Shown here in pieces: positions 1-6,995 of a stretch of 64,000 nucleotides of DNA. Each line of letters opens with the position of its first letter. Positions within the stretch are counted from its first letter, which is position 1. Location of the stretch: the NCBI RefSeq assembly GCF_002266435.3, contig NZ_CP029426.2, positions 6,540,001 through 6,604,000 of the forward strand, in the 5' to 3' direction. This DNA comes from Bradyrhizobium amphicarpaeae. Lineage in GTDB: Bacteria > Pseudomonadota > Alphaproteobacteria > Rhizobiales > Xanthobacteraceae. The notes under the pieces were generated by a model. That model had not been told where the DNA came from, ran no database searches, and worked only from the letters and a program-made list of their open reading frames with translations. The translations under genes were made by a program, and so were the position numbers.

Positions 1-50
1 TCGCGCGTCGTTCGATCGGAGGAGAGGGCACGCGAGCAGCCGCAGCGATG

Positions 51-548
51 TCAACGCCAGCCCGCCGCCAACGCGACGCTGCTACAATACGCCGAAGTCT
101 CACCCGACCGCCAGCCGGTGACGCGGCCGGCTTCCTTGCACTCGTCGTAGCTCTTGTAGTTGCCGATGTTGCGGCAAGTGGCGGAGTAAACGCCGCCCGT
201 GGCGCTGCAGCCGACCCAGGGCTGGTTGCCCGTTTTGAAGCTCGATTGGCAGCCGCCGACGCAGTTATTCGTCGTGGCGGCAAGCTTGGCAAGCTTCGCA
301 ACATCCGAGTTCGGTGCAGCCGGTGCCGCGGCTGGCGAGGTCGCGCCGACCCTGGTGCTGCGGACAGCTGCATGATTGGCGGGCCGGTGGGTTCTGGCCA
401 TCTGCTTCGGTGCCTCGACCGTGACGCTGGGAAGCCGGGTGTCGGCGGGCGTCGGCTGAGACATTGCCGTGCTGCTCAGGCCGCACAGCAGCAGGACAAT
501 CGATGGGACGGCGACGGCGGGACGGGCAACAAAGCGTGACAACGTCAT
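51..548 (-). CDS. Small secreted cysteine-rich protein, unknown function
   Basis: Predicted protein of 165 aa. Residues 1-30 form a Sec-type signal peptide (basic MTLSRFVARP, hydrophobic VPSIVLLLCGL, cleavage near AMS-Q). A Pro/Ala-rich linker follows, then a C-terminal domain with six cysteines (96, 100, 114, 125, 137, 155), an even number suited to disulfides in the periplasm or outside the cell. I chose the internal Met at 548 because it sits directly before the signal peptide; the ATG at 581 would add 11 charged residues. The linker contains SVTVEAP, nearly the same as the segment after the signal peptide of the TonB-dependent receptor at 60733-63066. I do not recognise the family. Confidence 0.6.
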   Translation of the reverse strand: MTLSRFVARPAVAVPSIVLLLCGLSSTAMSQPTPADTRLPSVTVEAPKQMARTHRPANHAAVRSTRVGATSPAAAPAAPNSDVAKLAKLAATTNNCVGGCQSSFKTGNQPWVGCSATGGVYSATCRNIGNYKSYDECKEAGRVTGWRSGETSAYCSSVALAAGWR

Positions 549-658
549 GACCTTGTCCTTCCAAATACGGGGATCCGTCAATTCGGTCCCCCCACAGGGA
601 AGATATCACGTTCTTTTTTGAGTTGCAGCACGCCACCGCACAACCCAGCATCACCGCA

Positions 659-907
659 TCAAGCCGCTTCCGACACCGGTTTCGCACGCTCCTCCAGCAT
701 ACCGATCGTCGAGACCAGATTGTCGCGCCGGGCGCGAAGGTTGAGCGCAAGCAGCGGATAGGTTGGCGCAAGCACGTCGAACACGCCGGCTTTGGCTTCC
801 TCCTCGAGAATATCGGTATTCAACAGCCGAACGCGCCACCACAAATCGGCGATCAGCGCATCGAGCCGGTGTTCGCCGGCAGTACCAGAACGGGACATTT
901 CTTGCAT
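659..907 (-). CDS. Conserved-looking small hypothetical protein (82 aa)
   Basis: A short helical, acidic/leucine-rich protein with no signal peptide, membrane segment or cysteine motif. The Met at 907 is preferred over the one at 919 because a GAGG Shine-Dalgarno core lies about 6 nt upstream of it. The gene stands alone between the secreted cysteine-rich gene and the ECF sigma operon, transcribed away from the latter. Composition and codon use match the surrounding core genome, which argues for a real gene, but no domain is recognised. Confidence 0.5.
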   Translation of the reverse strand: MQEMSRSGTAGEHRLDALIADLWWRVRLLNTDILEEEAKAGVFDVLAPTYPLLALNLRARRDNLVSTIGMLEERAKPVSEAA

Positions 908-1038
908 CGCATGCCTCAACCTGAAACGGGCCTCTCCACCGAGGCCCGGCTTTGGTCATGACGGAGCAAGCCGGGTGCCAGACGCGGAGCGCGATCTCCG
1001 CGAGGTCGTGGAACCCGCAACAACGGGCATTGCCGCGG

Positions 1039-1065
1039 TGATCCAGCGGCCGGCTTCGGTCGTTT
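1039..1065 (+). promoter_or_regulatory. Candidate ECF sigma promoter for the sigma/ChrR operon
   Basis: TGATCC at 1039-1044, a 16-bp spacer, then CGTTT at 1061-1065. The same architecture occurs at 2414-2440, 4803-4829 and, on the minus strand, 3863-3889. TGATCC is the known -35 element of the RpoE/ChrR singlet-oxygen regulon of Rhodobacter sphaeroides. The site lies 30 nt before the sigma factor ATG, so the operon would be autoregulated. Confidence 0.65.
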
Positions 1066-1095
1066 TCAGCCCAAGAGGTCGCTTGTCGAGGCGCT

Positions 1096-1752
1096 ATGAT
1101 CGCTGCTATCCGGGCTTTAGAGGTGCCGATCCGGGCTAAGGCCAGTTTACCCCGGACGGTTGCGGCGCGGCTGTCGATTGGTGCGAGCAAAGGGCCGAAA
1201 GCAAACGTGGACTGGGCTGATTTGATCGGACGCGTCGCCTCCGACGGCGATCGGGAGGCTTTCAAGCGGCTGTTCGAGCATTTCGCGCCTCGCATCAAGG
1301 GGCTGATGCTCAAGGCCGGTTGCAGCTCCGATGAGGCGGAAGAGATCGCCCAAAGCACCATGATCGCCGTGTGGCGGAAGGCGCACCAGTTCGATCCCGC
1401 GACGGCGGGCGCGCCGGCCTGGATCTTCACGATCGCGCGCAACCTGCGGATCGATTTGTTCCGCCGCAGGGCGCGGACAGACCGGCTGCAAACCGATTCC
1501 GAGTTGCCTGACGCGCCGGATCAAGCGGAGACGGCCGACGTCCTGATGTCGCGCGTGCAGGACGCGGCGCGGATCGCGGCGGCGATCAAGCAGCTCTCGG
1601 CAGAGCAATCCATGGTGGTGCGGCTGTCGTTCATCGAAGAGCGACCGCACCCGGAGATCGCGAGCACGCTCGGGATTCCCCTCGGAACGGTCAAGTCAAG
1701 GATCAGGCTCGCGATGAACCGGTTGCGAGACATTTTGGACGAAGAAGCATGA
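1096..1752 (+). CDS. rpoE: ECF sigma factor of the RpoE/ChrR (singlet-oxygen) type
   Basis: Protein of 218 aa with sigma region 2 at about 55-120 (AFKRLFEHFAPRIKG, IAQSTMIAVWRKA, TIARNLRIDLFRRR) and region 4 at about 165-212 (HPEIASTLGIPLGTVKSRIR helix-turn-helix). No region 1 or 3, as expected for an ECF factor. The stop overlaps the start of a ChrR-type anti-sigma gene by 4 bp (ATGA), the usual coupled pair. The ATG at 1096 has a GAGG core upstream and lies about 30 nt after a TGATCC-type promoter; it gives an N-terminus some 20 residues longer than usual, so a GTG at 1123 is possible. Expected role: transcription of membrane and oxidative-damage genes after singlet oxygen or similar stress. 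The symbol follows the Rhodobacter usage. Confidence 0.88.
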   Translation: MIAAIRALEVPIRAKASLPRTVAARLSIGASKGPKANVDWADLIGRVASDGDREAFKRLFEHFAPRIKGLMLKAGCSSDEAEEIAQSTMIAVWRKAHQFDPATAGAPAWIFTIARNLRIDLFRRRARTDRLQTDSELPDAPDQAETADVLMSRVQDAARIAAAIKQLSAEQSMVVRLSFIEERPHPEIASTLGIPLGTVKSRIRLAMNRLRDILDEEA

Positions 1753-2390
1753 CGATCAGCCATCATCCGCCGGAAGAACTTCTGGCCGATTTCGCGGCCG
1801 GCCATCTGGAAGAGGCCCATCAACTGGTCGTCGGGGTGCATGTGGCTGGCTGCCCACGCTGCGCCCGCTTCGTGCGGGCCATCGAGCAGCTTGCGGGCGC
1901 CGCGCTGGAGGATGCCAAGCCGGTGCCGCTCTCGCTCGATGCGTTCGACCGCGTGATGTCGCGAATTCATCTGTCTCCGGCGGAGACCGCCGCGCCTCCC
2001 CTCGCGTCCGATATCGACCATGATCTTCCGCCGGCACTGCGAAACTATCGCATCGGCAAGCGCCGGCGCGTCGCGCCCGGTCTCAGCATGCAACCGATCG
2101 AGCTGTCAGGTTCGGGCGAGGCGCGCGCCTTCCTGCTTCGGTCGGCGCCGGGTTCGCGCATGCTCGAGCACAGCCACACCGGCACCGAGCTGACGCTCGT
2201 GCTCGAGGGCAGCTTCAGCCACGAGGGCGGACGCTTTGGCCCCGGGGATTTCGACTATGGCGACGACGAGGTCGATCATCGCCCCATCGTCGGCGACGAA
2301 GGACCTTGCGTCTGCCTGGTCGCGATGACCGGCGACCTCCGCATGAACGGTTTCCTCGGCCGGCTGATCGGACCGTTCGTACGGCTGTGA
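1749..2390 (+). CDS. chrR: ChrR-family zinc anti-sigma factor with cupin domain
   Basis: Protein of 213 aa that should hold the upstream sigma factor inactive until singlet oxygen or a similar signal arrives. The N-terminal anti-sigma domain has His6, His31, Cys35 and Cys38. The C-terminal cupin has His141, His143 (in EHSHTGTE), Glu147 and His177. These are, at identical residue numbers, the eight metal ligands known for R. sphaeroides ChrR, which makes the family call very secure. No membrane segment, so it acts in the cytoplasm. It is translationally coupled to the sigma gene by a 4-bp overlap. Confidence 0.93.
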   Translation: MTISHHPPEELLADFAAGHLEEAHQLVVGVHVAGCPRCARFVRAIEQLAGAALEDAKPVPLSLDAFDRVMSRIHLSPAETAAPPLASDIDHDLPPALRNYRIGKRRRVAPGLSMQPIELSGSGEARAFLLRSAPGSRMLEHSHTGTELTLVLEGSFSHEGGRFGPGDFDYGDDEVDHRPIVGDEGPCVCLVAMTGDLRMNGFLGRLIGPFVRL

Positions 2391-2413
2391 TTATGCTTCG
2401 TCCTGCTCTTGGG

Positions 2414-2440
2414 TGATCCGGGCCTGCGTCCGAAGCGTTT
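2414..2440 (+). promoter_or_regulatory. Candidate ECF promoter before the second sigma factor
   Basis: TGATCC at 2414-2419, 16-bp spacer, CGTTT at 2436-2440, followed 26 nt later by the ATG of the second ECF sigma gene. It matches the other three elements in both boxes and spacer, which implies that the first sigma factor drives the second, or that both recognise the same sites. Confidence 0.65.
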
Positions 2441-2466
2441 TCTTGGAAACGCAACGGAGACAGGAC

Positions 2467-3051
2467 ATGGCCGGCTCGAACCTGCCAAGCCAGGCACCAG
2501 GCGAGACACTGCCCGAACTGCTGGCCCGCGTCTCGACCGGCGAGACACGGGCCTTCGCGGAACTTCATGCGCTGACACGCGGCAGGCTGGGCCGGATCGC
2601 GCTGGCCGTTGGCGCCGCGCCGCACGATGTCGATGACATCCTCCAGGAAAGTTTCCTGAAGATATGGCGCAACGCGGCCCGGTTCGATTCCGGACGGGCC
2701 CCCGCCATGGCCTGGATGTCCGCGATCGTCAGAAACACCGCCATCGATCATCTGCGGACCCGGCGACTGCCGAGCGTTGAATTGGAGAAGGCGCTTGCGG
2801 TCGCGACAGACGCTGCGCCGTCGCCGACCGAGGAATTCGATTACGCCGGCGCCGAACCCGTTGCCCGCGGTGCGCTGGCCCGCTTGCCGGAAGATCGCCG
2901 CAGGCTGGTCGCTCTCGCCTATCTGGAAGGCGAGAGCCGCGCCAGCCTGTCGCGGCGCTTCGGTGTGCCGGTCGGCACCATCAAGACCTGGCTGCACCGA
3001 ACCATTCTCGTCGTGCGCAAGGATTGCCTGGCCACGATGGCGGCGGCCTGA
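2467..3051 (+). CDS. Second ECF sigma factor, no adjacent recognisable anti-sigma
   Basis: Protein of 194 aa. Region 2 spans about 28-100 (AFAELHALTRGRLGRIA, VDDILQESFLKIWRNA, AIVRNTAIDHLRTRR) and region 4 about 130-185 (LPEDRRRLVALAYLEGESRASLSRRFGVPVGTIKTWLHR). The start at 2467 has a GGAGACAGG ribosome site just upstream; the ATG at 2413 is rejected because it would lie inside the promoter element at 2414-2440. Unlike the first sigma gene it is not followed by a ChrR or RskA-like protein but by a 99-aa helical protein of unknown function. It probably works in a cascade with the first sigma factor. Confidence 0.85.
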   Translation: MAGSNLPSQAPGETLPELLARVSTGETRAFAELHALTRGRLGRIALAVGAAPHDVDDILQESFLKIWRNAARFDSGRAPAMAWMSAIVRNTAIDHLRTRRLPSVELEKALAVATDAAPSPTEEFDYAGAEPVARGALARLPEDRRRLVALAYLEGESRASLSRRFGVPVGTIKTWLHRTILVVRKDCLATMAAA

Positions 3052-3070
3052 AGGCGGCGGGGAAGCGCGC

Positions 3071-3370
3071 ATGGACGCAGAGATCCTTGAATTTCCCAGG
3101 CGTGGAGGCGATCGGCTCGTCTCCTCGATCGCAAGGCTCGAAACCATCGTGAGGGAAGTCGAGCGAATCGTGGCCGACGAGCCTGCAGCCGGCGTCGACC
3201 GGCTGCTCGCAATCATGGAGTGCATGGGCGACCGATTGGTCGATCTCGCGAGCCTCGTGCTCGACGAGGAGTCGAAGCTGCAGGCTCAGAAGGCCTTCAT
3301 ATCCTTGTCCGACAAGATCGCGGAAACCAGAGAGGCGGTCGAGCAGCTCGGAGGCCGATCGCATACCTGA
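3071..3370 (+). CDS. Small helical hypothetical protein downstream of ECF sigma factor
   Basis: Protein of 99 aa starting 19 nt after the second ECF sigma gene, preceded by a GGGGAAG ribosome site, so very likely in the same operon. Predicted almost entirely alpha-helical with heptad-like Leu/Ile spacing (LVSSIARLETIVREVERIV, SDKIAETREAVEQL). No cysteines besides one in IMECMGD, no signal peptide and no membrane segment. By position it could modulate the sigma factor, but it lacks the zinc motif of anti-sigma factors, so that is only inference. Confidence 0.6.
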   Translation: MDAEILEFPRRGGDRLVSSIARLETIVREVERIVADEPAAGVDRLLAIMECMGDRLVDLASLVLDEESKLQAQKAFISLSDKIAETREAVEQLGGRSHT

Positions 3371-3406
3371 CGCGATCGGCACGCTGATGTGGCCCGGCGC
3401 CGTCGC

Positions 3407-3808
3407 TCAGTGCGACAGCTTTTGCGCGACGAGAAACCCGATCCAGGCGCTGATGCCCGCGAGGAACGATCCCCAACAGACGTCCGCAAGGGTCAGCCCG
3501 GTCGACCAGTTCCGCAGCGTCGCCTGGTTAGTCAGATCGTAGGTCGCATAGGTGAAGCAGCCGAGCAGCAGGCCGGATGTGAAGGCGCGCAGCGCGCCGC
3601 CGTCCTGCTGCGCAGGCAGCACGGCGAACCAGATCAGGCCGAGGGGATACAGCAGATAGAACGCGGCCGCGGCCGGAAGATCGGGTTGAGCCCGCAACAT
3701 GTCGCCCAGCACGGGCCGATACAGCTTGTCGACCATGATGGTCAGCCAGACCATGTCGACAGCAACGAAGGTCACGGCCACCGCCAGATAGATCAAAAAA
3801 AGACTCAT
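3407..3808 (-). CDS. DUF2177 family integral membrane protein
   Basis: Protein of 133 aa with four predicted membrane helices (about 2-25, 45-65, 72-92 and 108-128). It carries the family pattern VDMVWL in helix 1, YLLYPLGLIWF in helix 2 and CFTYATYDLTNQATL in the third segment. DUF2177 genes are repeatedly found beside CFA-synthase, DUF1295 and flavoprotein genes in ECF regulons, as here. The start sits about 55 nt downstream of a minus-strand ECF-type promoter at 3863-3889. The biochemical role is unknown; a part in membrane-lipid remodelling is inferred from context. Confidence 0.85.
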   Translation of the reverse strand: MSLFLIYLAVAVTFVAVDMVWLTIMVDKLYRPVLGDMLRAQPDLPAAAAFYLLYPLGLIWFAVLPAQQDGGALRAFTSGLLLGCFTYATYDLTNQATLRNWSTGLTLADVCWGSFLAGISAWIGFLVAQKLSH

Positions 3809-3862
3809 GTCCGTGTGTCTCGTCGCGCTGCATCCGGCGCGCTTGTCGGCCGGTCGTCAGAT

Positions 3863-3889
3863 TAACGCTCGACAAGCCGTGGCGGATCA
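3863..3889 (-). promoter_or_regulatory. Candidate ECF promoter for the DUF2177 gene
   Basis: On the minus strand: TGATCC (3889-3884), 16-bp spacer, CGTTA (3867-3863). Same spacing as the three plus-strand elements, with one change in the last base of the -10 box. It lies between the DUF1295 gene and the DUF2177 gene and would start transcription about 45-50 nt before the DUF2177 ATG. Confidence 0.6.
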
Positions 3890-3925
3890 CTTCGAGCGGT
3901 TTCGTCTCTCCTTCGAGACGCCCGC

Positions 3926-4726
3926 TCAGATCCGGCGCGGCGGCCAGGGGAAAAATGCGCTGGTGCGCGCCTGATACGCGCGAAAGCGGTCGCCGCGCGA
4001 CCGCAGCATCTGCTCCTCGAGCGGGGGGATGCCCGTCACATGGACCAGGATCCAGTACATGATCGCGGGCGCTGCCAGGCTGGCCAAGCCCCATGGATAG
4101 TCCGGCGATAGCGCGATGACCGGGTAAGCCAGCCAGCCCAGCCATTCGAAGAAATAGTTGGGATGACGCGACCAGCGCCACAGACCGACATCGCAGACCT
4201 GTCCCTTGCTTGACGGGTCGTGTTTGAAGCGCCGCAGCTGCCGGTCCGCCAGGTCCTCGCCAGCGACGGCAATCAGGATGATGACGACGCCGATATAGTC
4301 CTGCAGCCGCAGTTCCGGCGCCGGCGCGTGCGCTGCGAGGAACACGGCGAAAGGGAGCGGCAGCGAGACCAGCGCCTGTGATTGCAGGAAGAAGAACATC
4401 CGGCGCGGGGCATCCGCTCCCCATTCGCGCGCATAATTTGCATATCTGGGATCGTCGATCCCCGCTGCAGAACGACGCGCAATGTGCGTCCCAAGCCGAA
4501 CCGACCAGAGCAGCACAAGCCCTGCAACGAGCACTTGGCGGCCCTGCAAGGAGCCGTCAAGCGGCCACAAGGCACCGGCCGCACCGACGAGACCGCACGA
4601 ATAGGACCAGATCGCGTCGACCCAGCCGGAATTGCCCGTGCGCTGCTGGACGGCCCAGGCCAGTCCCATCAAGAGGCAGAAGGCCAGCGCCATGCAGCCG
4701 ATCGCCTGAATGTACGGAAGGATCAT
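3926..4726 (-). CDS. DUF1295 (steroid 5-alpha-reductase/ICMT-like) membrane protein
   Basis: Protein of 266 aa with about six hydrophobic segments. The C-terminal half carries the typical DUF1295 signature GLWRWSRHPNYFFEWLGWLAYP, shared in pattern with steroid 5-alpha-reductases and isoprenylcysteine methyltransferases, and the family-end motif IPPLEEQMLRSRGDRFRAYQ. Substrate unknown; a lipid reductase or methyl-transfer role in the inner membrane is inferred. The start at 4726 (MILPYIQAIG) places the first helix at the N-terminus. It is divergent from the flavoprotein operon and no TGATCC-type promoter was found directly upstream. Confidence 0.85.
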   Translation of the reverse strand: MILPYIQAIGCMALAFCLLMGLAWAVQQRTGNSGWVDAIWSYSCGLVGAAGALWPLDGSLQGRQVLVAGLVLLWSVRLGTHIARRSAAGIDDPRYANYAREWGADAPRRMFFFLQSQALVSLPLPFAVFLAAHAPAPELRLQDYIGVVIILIAVAGEDLADRQLRRFKHDPSSKGQVCDVGLWRWSRHPNYFFEWLGWLAYPVIALSPDYPWGLASLAAPAIMYWILVHVTGIPPLEEQMLRSRGDRFRAYQARTSAFFPWPPRRI

Positions 4727-4802
4727 GCCCTCACCCGAATTGACCCTGTCGATACGCCATGTCCGGGCCGCGGTTTCACCCCCGGCGCTGGGCTCTGGCG
4801 AG

Positions 4803-4829
4803 TGATCCGCGCCCTCCCGCCAAACGTTT
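4803..4829 (+). promoter_or_regulatory. Candidate ECF promoter for the flavoprotein/DUF1365/CFA operon
   Basis: TGATCC at 4803-4808, 16-bp spacer, CGTTT at 4825-4829; the ATG of the flavoprotein follows about 57 nt downstream. Identical in design to the elements before both sigma genes, linking the lipid operon to the same ECF regulon. Confidence 0.65.
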
Positions 4830-4885
4830 CCTGTCTGGTGCTTCGAGGACCGCAGCTGACGGTACCGCAGTGGGGGCGAAAGAGA

Positions 4886-6199
4886 ATGCGTTTGGCCGTG
4901 ATCGGGACGGGAATCGCCGGCAATGCCGCCGCATGGCTCCTGTCGAAGCGTTACGCCGTCACCGTTTACGAACGCGAGCAACAGCCAGGGGGACATAGCC
5001 ACACGGTTCGAATCGACTATGACGGCAAGCCCCTCGACGTCGATGTCGGCTTCATCGTGTTCAACGAGACGAATTATCCGCAATTGACGTCGCTGTTCGC
5101 GCATCTGGGCGTGAAGACCGTCGAGACTTGCATGAGCTTCGCCCTCTCCGCCGACCAGGGCCGGTTCGAGTGGCGGGGCGGCGGCGAGACTGCATGGGAG
5201 ACCGCCCGCGGCCTGTTCGCCCAGCCGCGCAACCTCGCTTCGCCGTCGTACTTTCGCATGCTGGCGGAGGTTGCGCGGTTCAACAGGCAGGCCGTTGCCG
5301 ATCTGCGTGCCGGCCAGCTGCAAAACCTGACGCTCGGCGAATATCTGAGCGGGCAATCCTTCGGGCCGCGGCTGTTCTCCGACTATCTCGGCCCGATGGG
5401 AGCCGCGATCTGGTCGTCCCCGTCCGACGACATCCTGTCCTTTCCGGCGGAGAACTTCGTCGCCTTCTTCGACAACCACCGGCTCCTGCACCTGGATCGA
5501 CCGCGCTGGCGGACCGTGGAGGGTGGCAGCCGGCGCTATGTCGACAAGCTGACCGCTTCGTTCGCGCACAACATTCGTCTGGGATGCGCAGTCACATCGA
5601 TCGACCGAACCGGGCATGGCGTGATCGTCCGCGACAGTCAGGGCGGTGAGGAAAGTTACGATGCCGTGGTGATGGCCTGTCACAGCGATCAGGCCCTGGC
5701 GGCGCTGTCGGATGCCGATGCCGAGGAACGTTCCATTCTCGGCGCCATCAGGTATGCTCCGAACACCATTTACCTGCACCGCGATGCCCGCCTCATGCCG
5801 AAACGGCGGCAGGCCTGGGCATCCTGGAACTTCCTGCGATGGCAGCGGCACACGGCTGCCCGGAACGATGTCGCGGTGACTTATTGGATGAACCGGCTGC
5901 AGGGCATCGACGAGCGCAAGCCGGTGTTCGTCAGCCTCAACCCTCCTTTCGAGCCGGCGGCCGAGCTGACGTTTGGAAAGTTCAGCTTCGACCATCCGCA
6001 ATACGATCTGGCGGCGTTCGCGGCGCAGCGACGGCTCCCCGCCATCCAGGGCCGTCGCCGGACCTGGTTCTGCGGCGCCTGGACCGGCTATGGCTTTCAC
6101 GAGGACGGCTTGCAGGCCGGCATCTCGGTTGCCGCGGCGCTTGGCAGCGAAGTTCCGTGGGGCCAGACAGAGCCGTTGCTGGCCGACGCTGCCGAGTAA
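4886..6199 (+). CDS. FAD/NAD(P)-binding amine-oxidase-like oxidoreductase of the ECF/CFA cluster
   Basis: Protein of 437 aa. An N-terminal Rossmann FAD site (VIGTGIAGNAAAWLL, then YEREQQPGGHSHT at about 35-47) and a C-terminal FAD closing motif (CGAWTGYGFHEDGLQAG at about 395-411) define the amine-oxidase/desaturase-like superfamily. It is the first gene of a three-gene operon with DUF1365 (4-nt gap) and a CFA-synthase homologue. Related flavoproteins in alphaproteobacterial furan-fatty-acid clusters desaturate a methylated acyl chain, so a membrane fatty-acid desaturase or oxidase role is the likely one; no substrate can be read from sequence. The start is supported by a GGGGGCGAAAG ribosome site. 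Confidence 0.85.
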   Translation: MRLAVIGTGIAGNAAAWLLSKRYAVTVYEREQQPGGHSHTVRIDYDGKPLDVDVGFIVFNETNYPQLTSLFAHLGVKTVETCMSFALSADQGRFEWRGGGETAWETARGLFAQPRNLASPSYFRMLAEVARFNRQAVADLRAGQLQNLTLGEYLSGQSFGPRLFSDYLGPMGAAIWSSPSDDILSFPAENFVAFFDNHRLLHLDRPRWRTVEGGSRRYVDKLTASFAHNIRLGCAVTSIDRTGHGVIVRDSQGGEESYDAVVMACHSDQALAALSDADAEERSILGAIRYAPNTIYLHRDARLMPKRRQAWASWNFLRWQRHTAARNDVAVTYWMNRLQGIDERKPVFVSLNPPFEPAAELTFGKFSFDHPQYDLAAFAAQRRLPAIQGRRRTWFCGAWTGYGFHEDGLQAGISVAAALGSEVPWGQTEPLLADAAE

Positions 6200-6203
6200 A
6201 GTG

Positions 6204-6992
6204 ATGGTTCCTGCCAAACCAGCCAGAGTGGAGGATGCAACGGCGCCCGCTGCGCTCTATTGGGGAAAAGTGATGCACGCGCGATGGCGGCCCGTGCAGC
6301 ACAGGTTCACCTACCGCGTGATGAGCCTGCTGATCGACCTCGATCGGTTGAACGAAGCCGATCGCCAATCCCGGCTGTTCGGCGTCAATCGATCGGCGGC
6401 TTTCAGCTTCCACGAGCGCGATCACGGCGAAGGCACCAGCGCGGGCCTCAGCCAACACGTCCGGCGCCTCGCAGCGGAACGCGGCATCGACCTCTCCGGA
6501 GGCCGCGTTCTGCTTCTCTGCTATCCCAGACTGCTCGGCTACGTGTTCAACCCGCTTTCGGTCTATTTTTGCTACGGCGCCTCCGGCACTCCTGCGCTGC
6601 TGATCTACGAAGTCCGTAACACCTTCGGCGAAATGCATTCCTACGTCTTGCCGGTGCAAGAGGCGGCCGCGGGCTGCGCCATCCGGCAAAGCCAGCCGAA
6701 GGAGTTTTACGTCTCGCCCTTCATGGAGATGGAAACACGTTACCGCTTCAGCGTTTCTCCACCGCAGCAGGATGTCAAAGTCAGGATCCTGCAGAGTAGC
6801 GAGCAGGGCGCGATGTTTGCGGCAGCTTTCTTCGGACGACGTCAGGCCTTGACCAGCCGCTCCCTGCTGGCGGCGCTGGTCGGCCTGCCCTTCCTGACGT
6901 TTAAGATCATCGCAGCCATTCACTGGGAAGCGATGCGGCTCTGGTTGAAAGGTGTTCCCTACGTGCCTCGTTTGAAACAACGTGAGATCTAG
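6204..6992 (+). CDS. DUF1365 domain protein
   Basis: Protein of 262 aa with the DUF1365 pattern: an N-terminal LYWGKVMHARWRPVQHRFTYRV segment (about 18-40), RLLGYVFNPLSVYFCYG (about 111-127) and NTFGEMHSYVLP. No signal peptide. It overlaps nothing but follows the flavoprotein stop by 4 nt and precedes the CFA-family gene by 3 nt, so the three are translated as one unit. DUF1365 proteins co-occur with CFA-like methyltransferases and amine-oxidase-like proteins throughout Proteobacteria; the function is undefined, presumably in modifying phospholipid acyl chains. Confidence 0.88.
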   Translation: MVPAKPARVEDATAPAALYWGKVMHARWRPVQHRFTYRVMSLLIDLDRLNEADRQSRLFGVNRSAAFSFHERDHGEGTSAGLSQHVRRLAAERGIDLSGGRVLLLCYPRLLGYVFNPLSVYFCYGASGTPALLIYEVRNTFGEMHSYVLPVQEAAAGCAIRQSQPKEFYVSPFMEMETRYRFSVSPPQQDVKVRILQSSEQGAMFAAAFFGRRQALTSRSLLAALVGLPFLTFKIIAAIHWEAMRLWLKGVPYVPRLKQREI

Positions 6993-6995
6993 ACC

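Noticed and set aside
3926..6217. 763-codon minus-strand frame running through the flavoprotein gene
   Set aside because: Only its C-terminal 266 codons (start 4726) encode the DUF1295 protein; the rest is antisense to the well-conserved FAD oxidoreductase.
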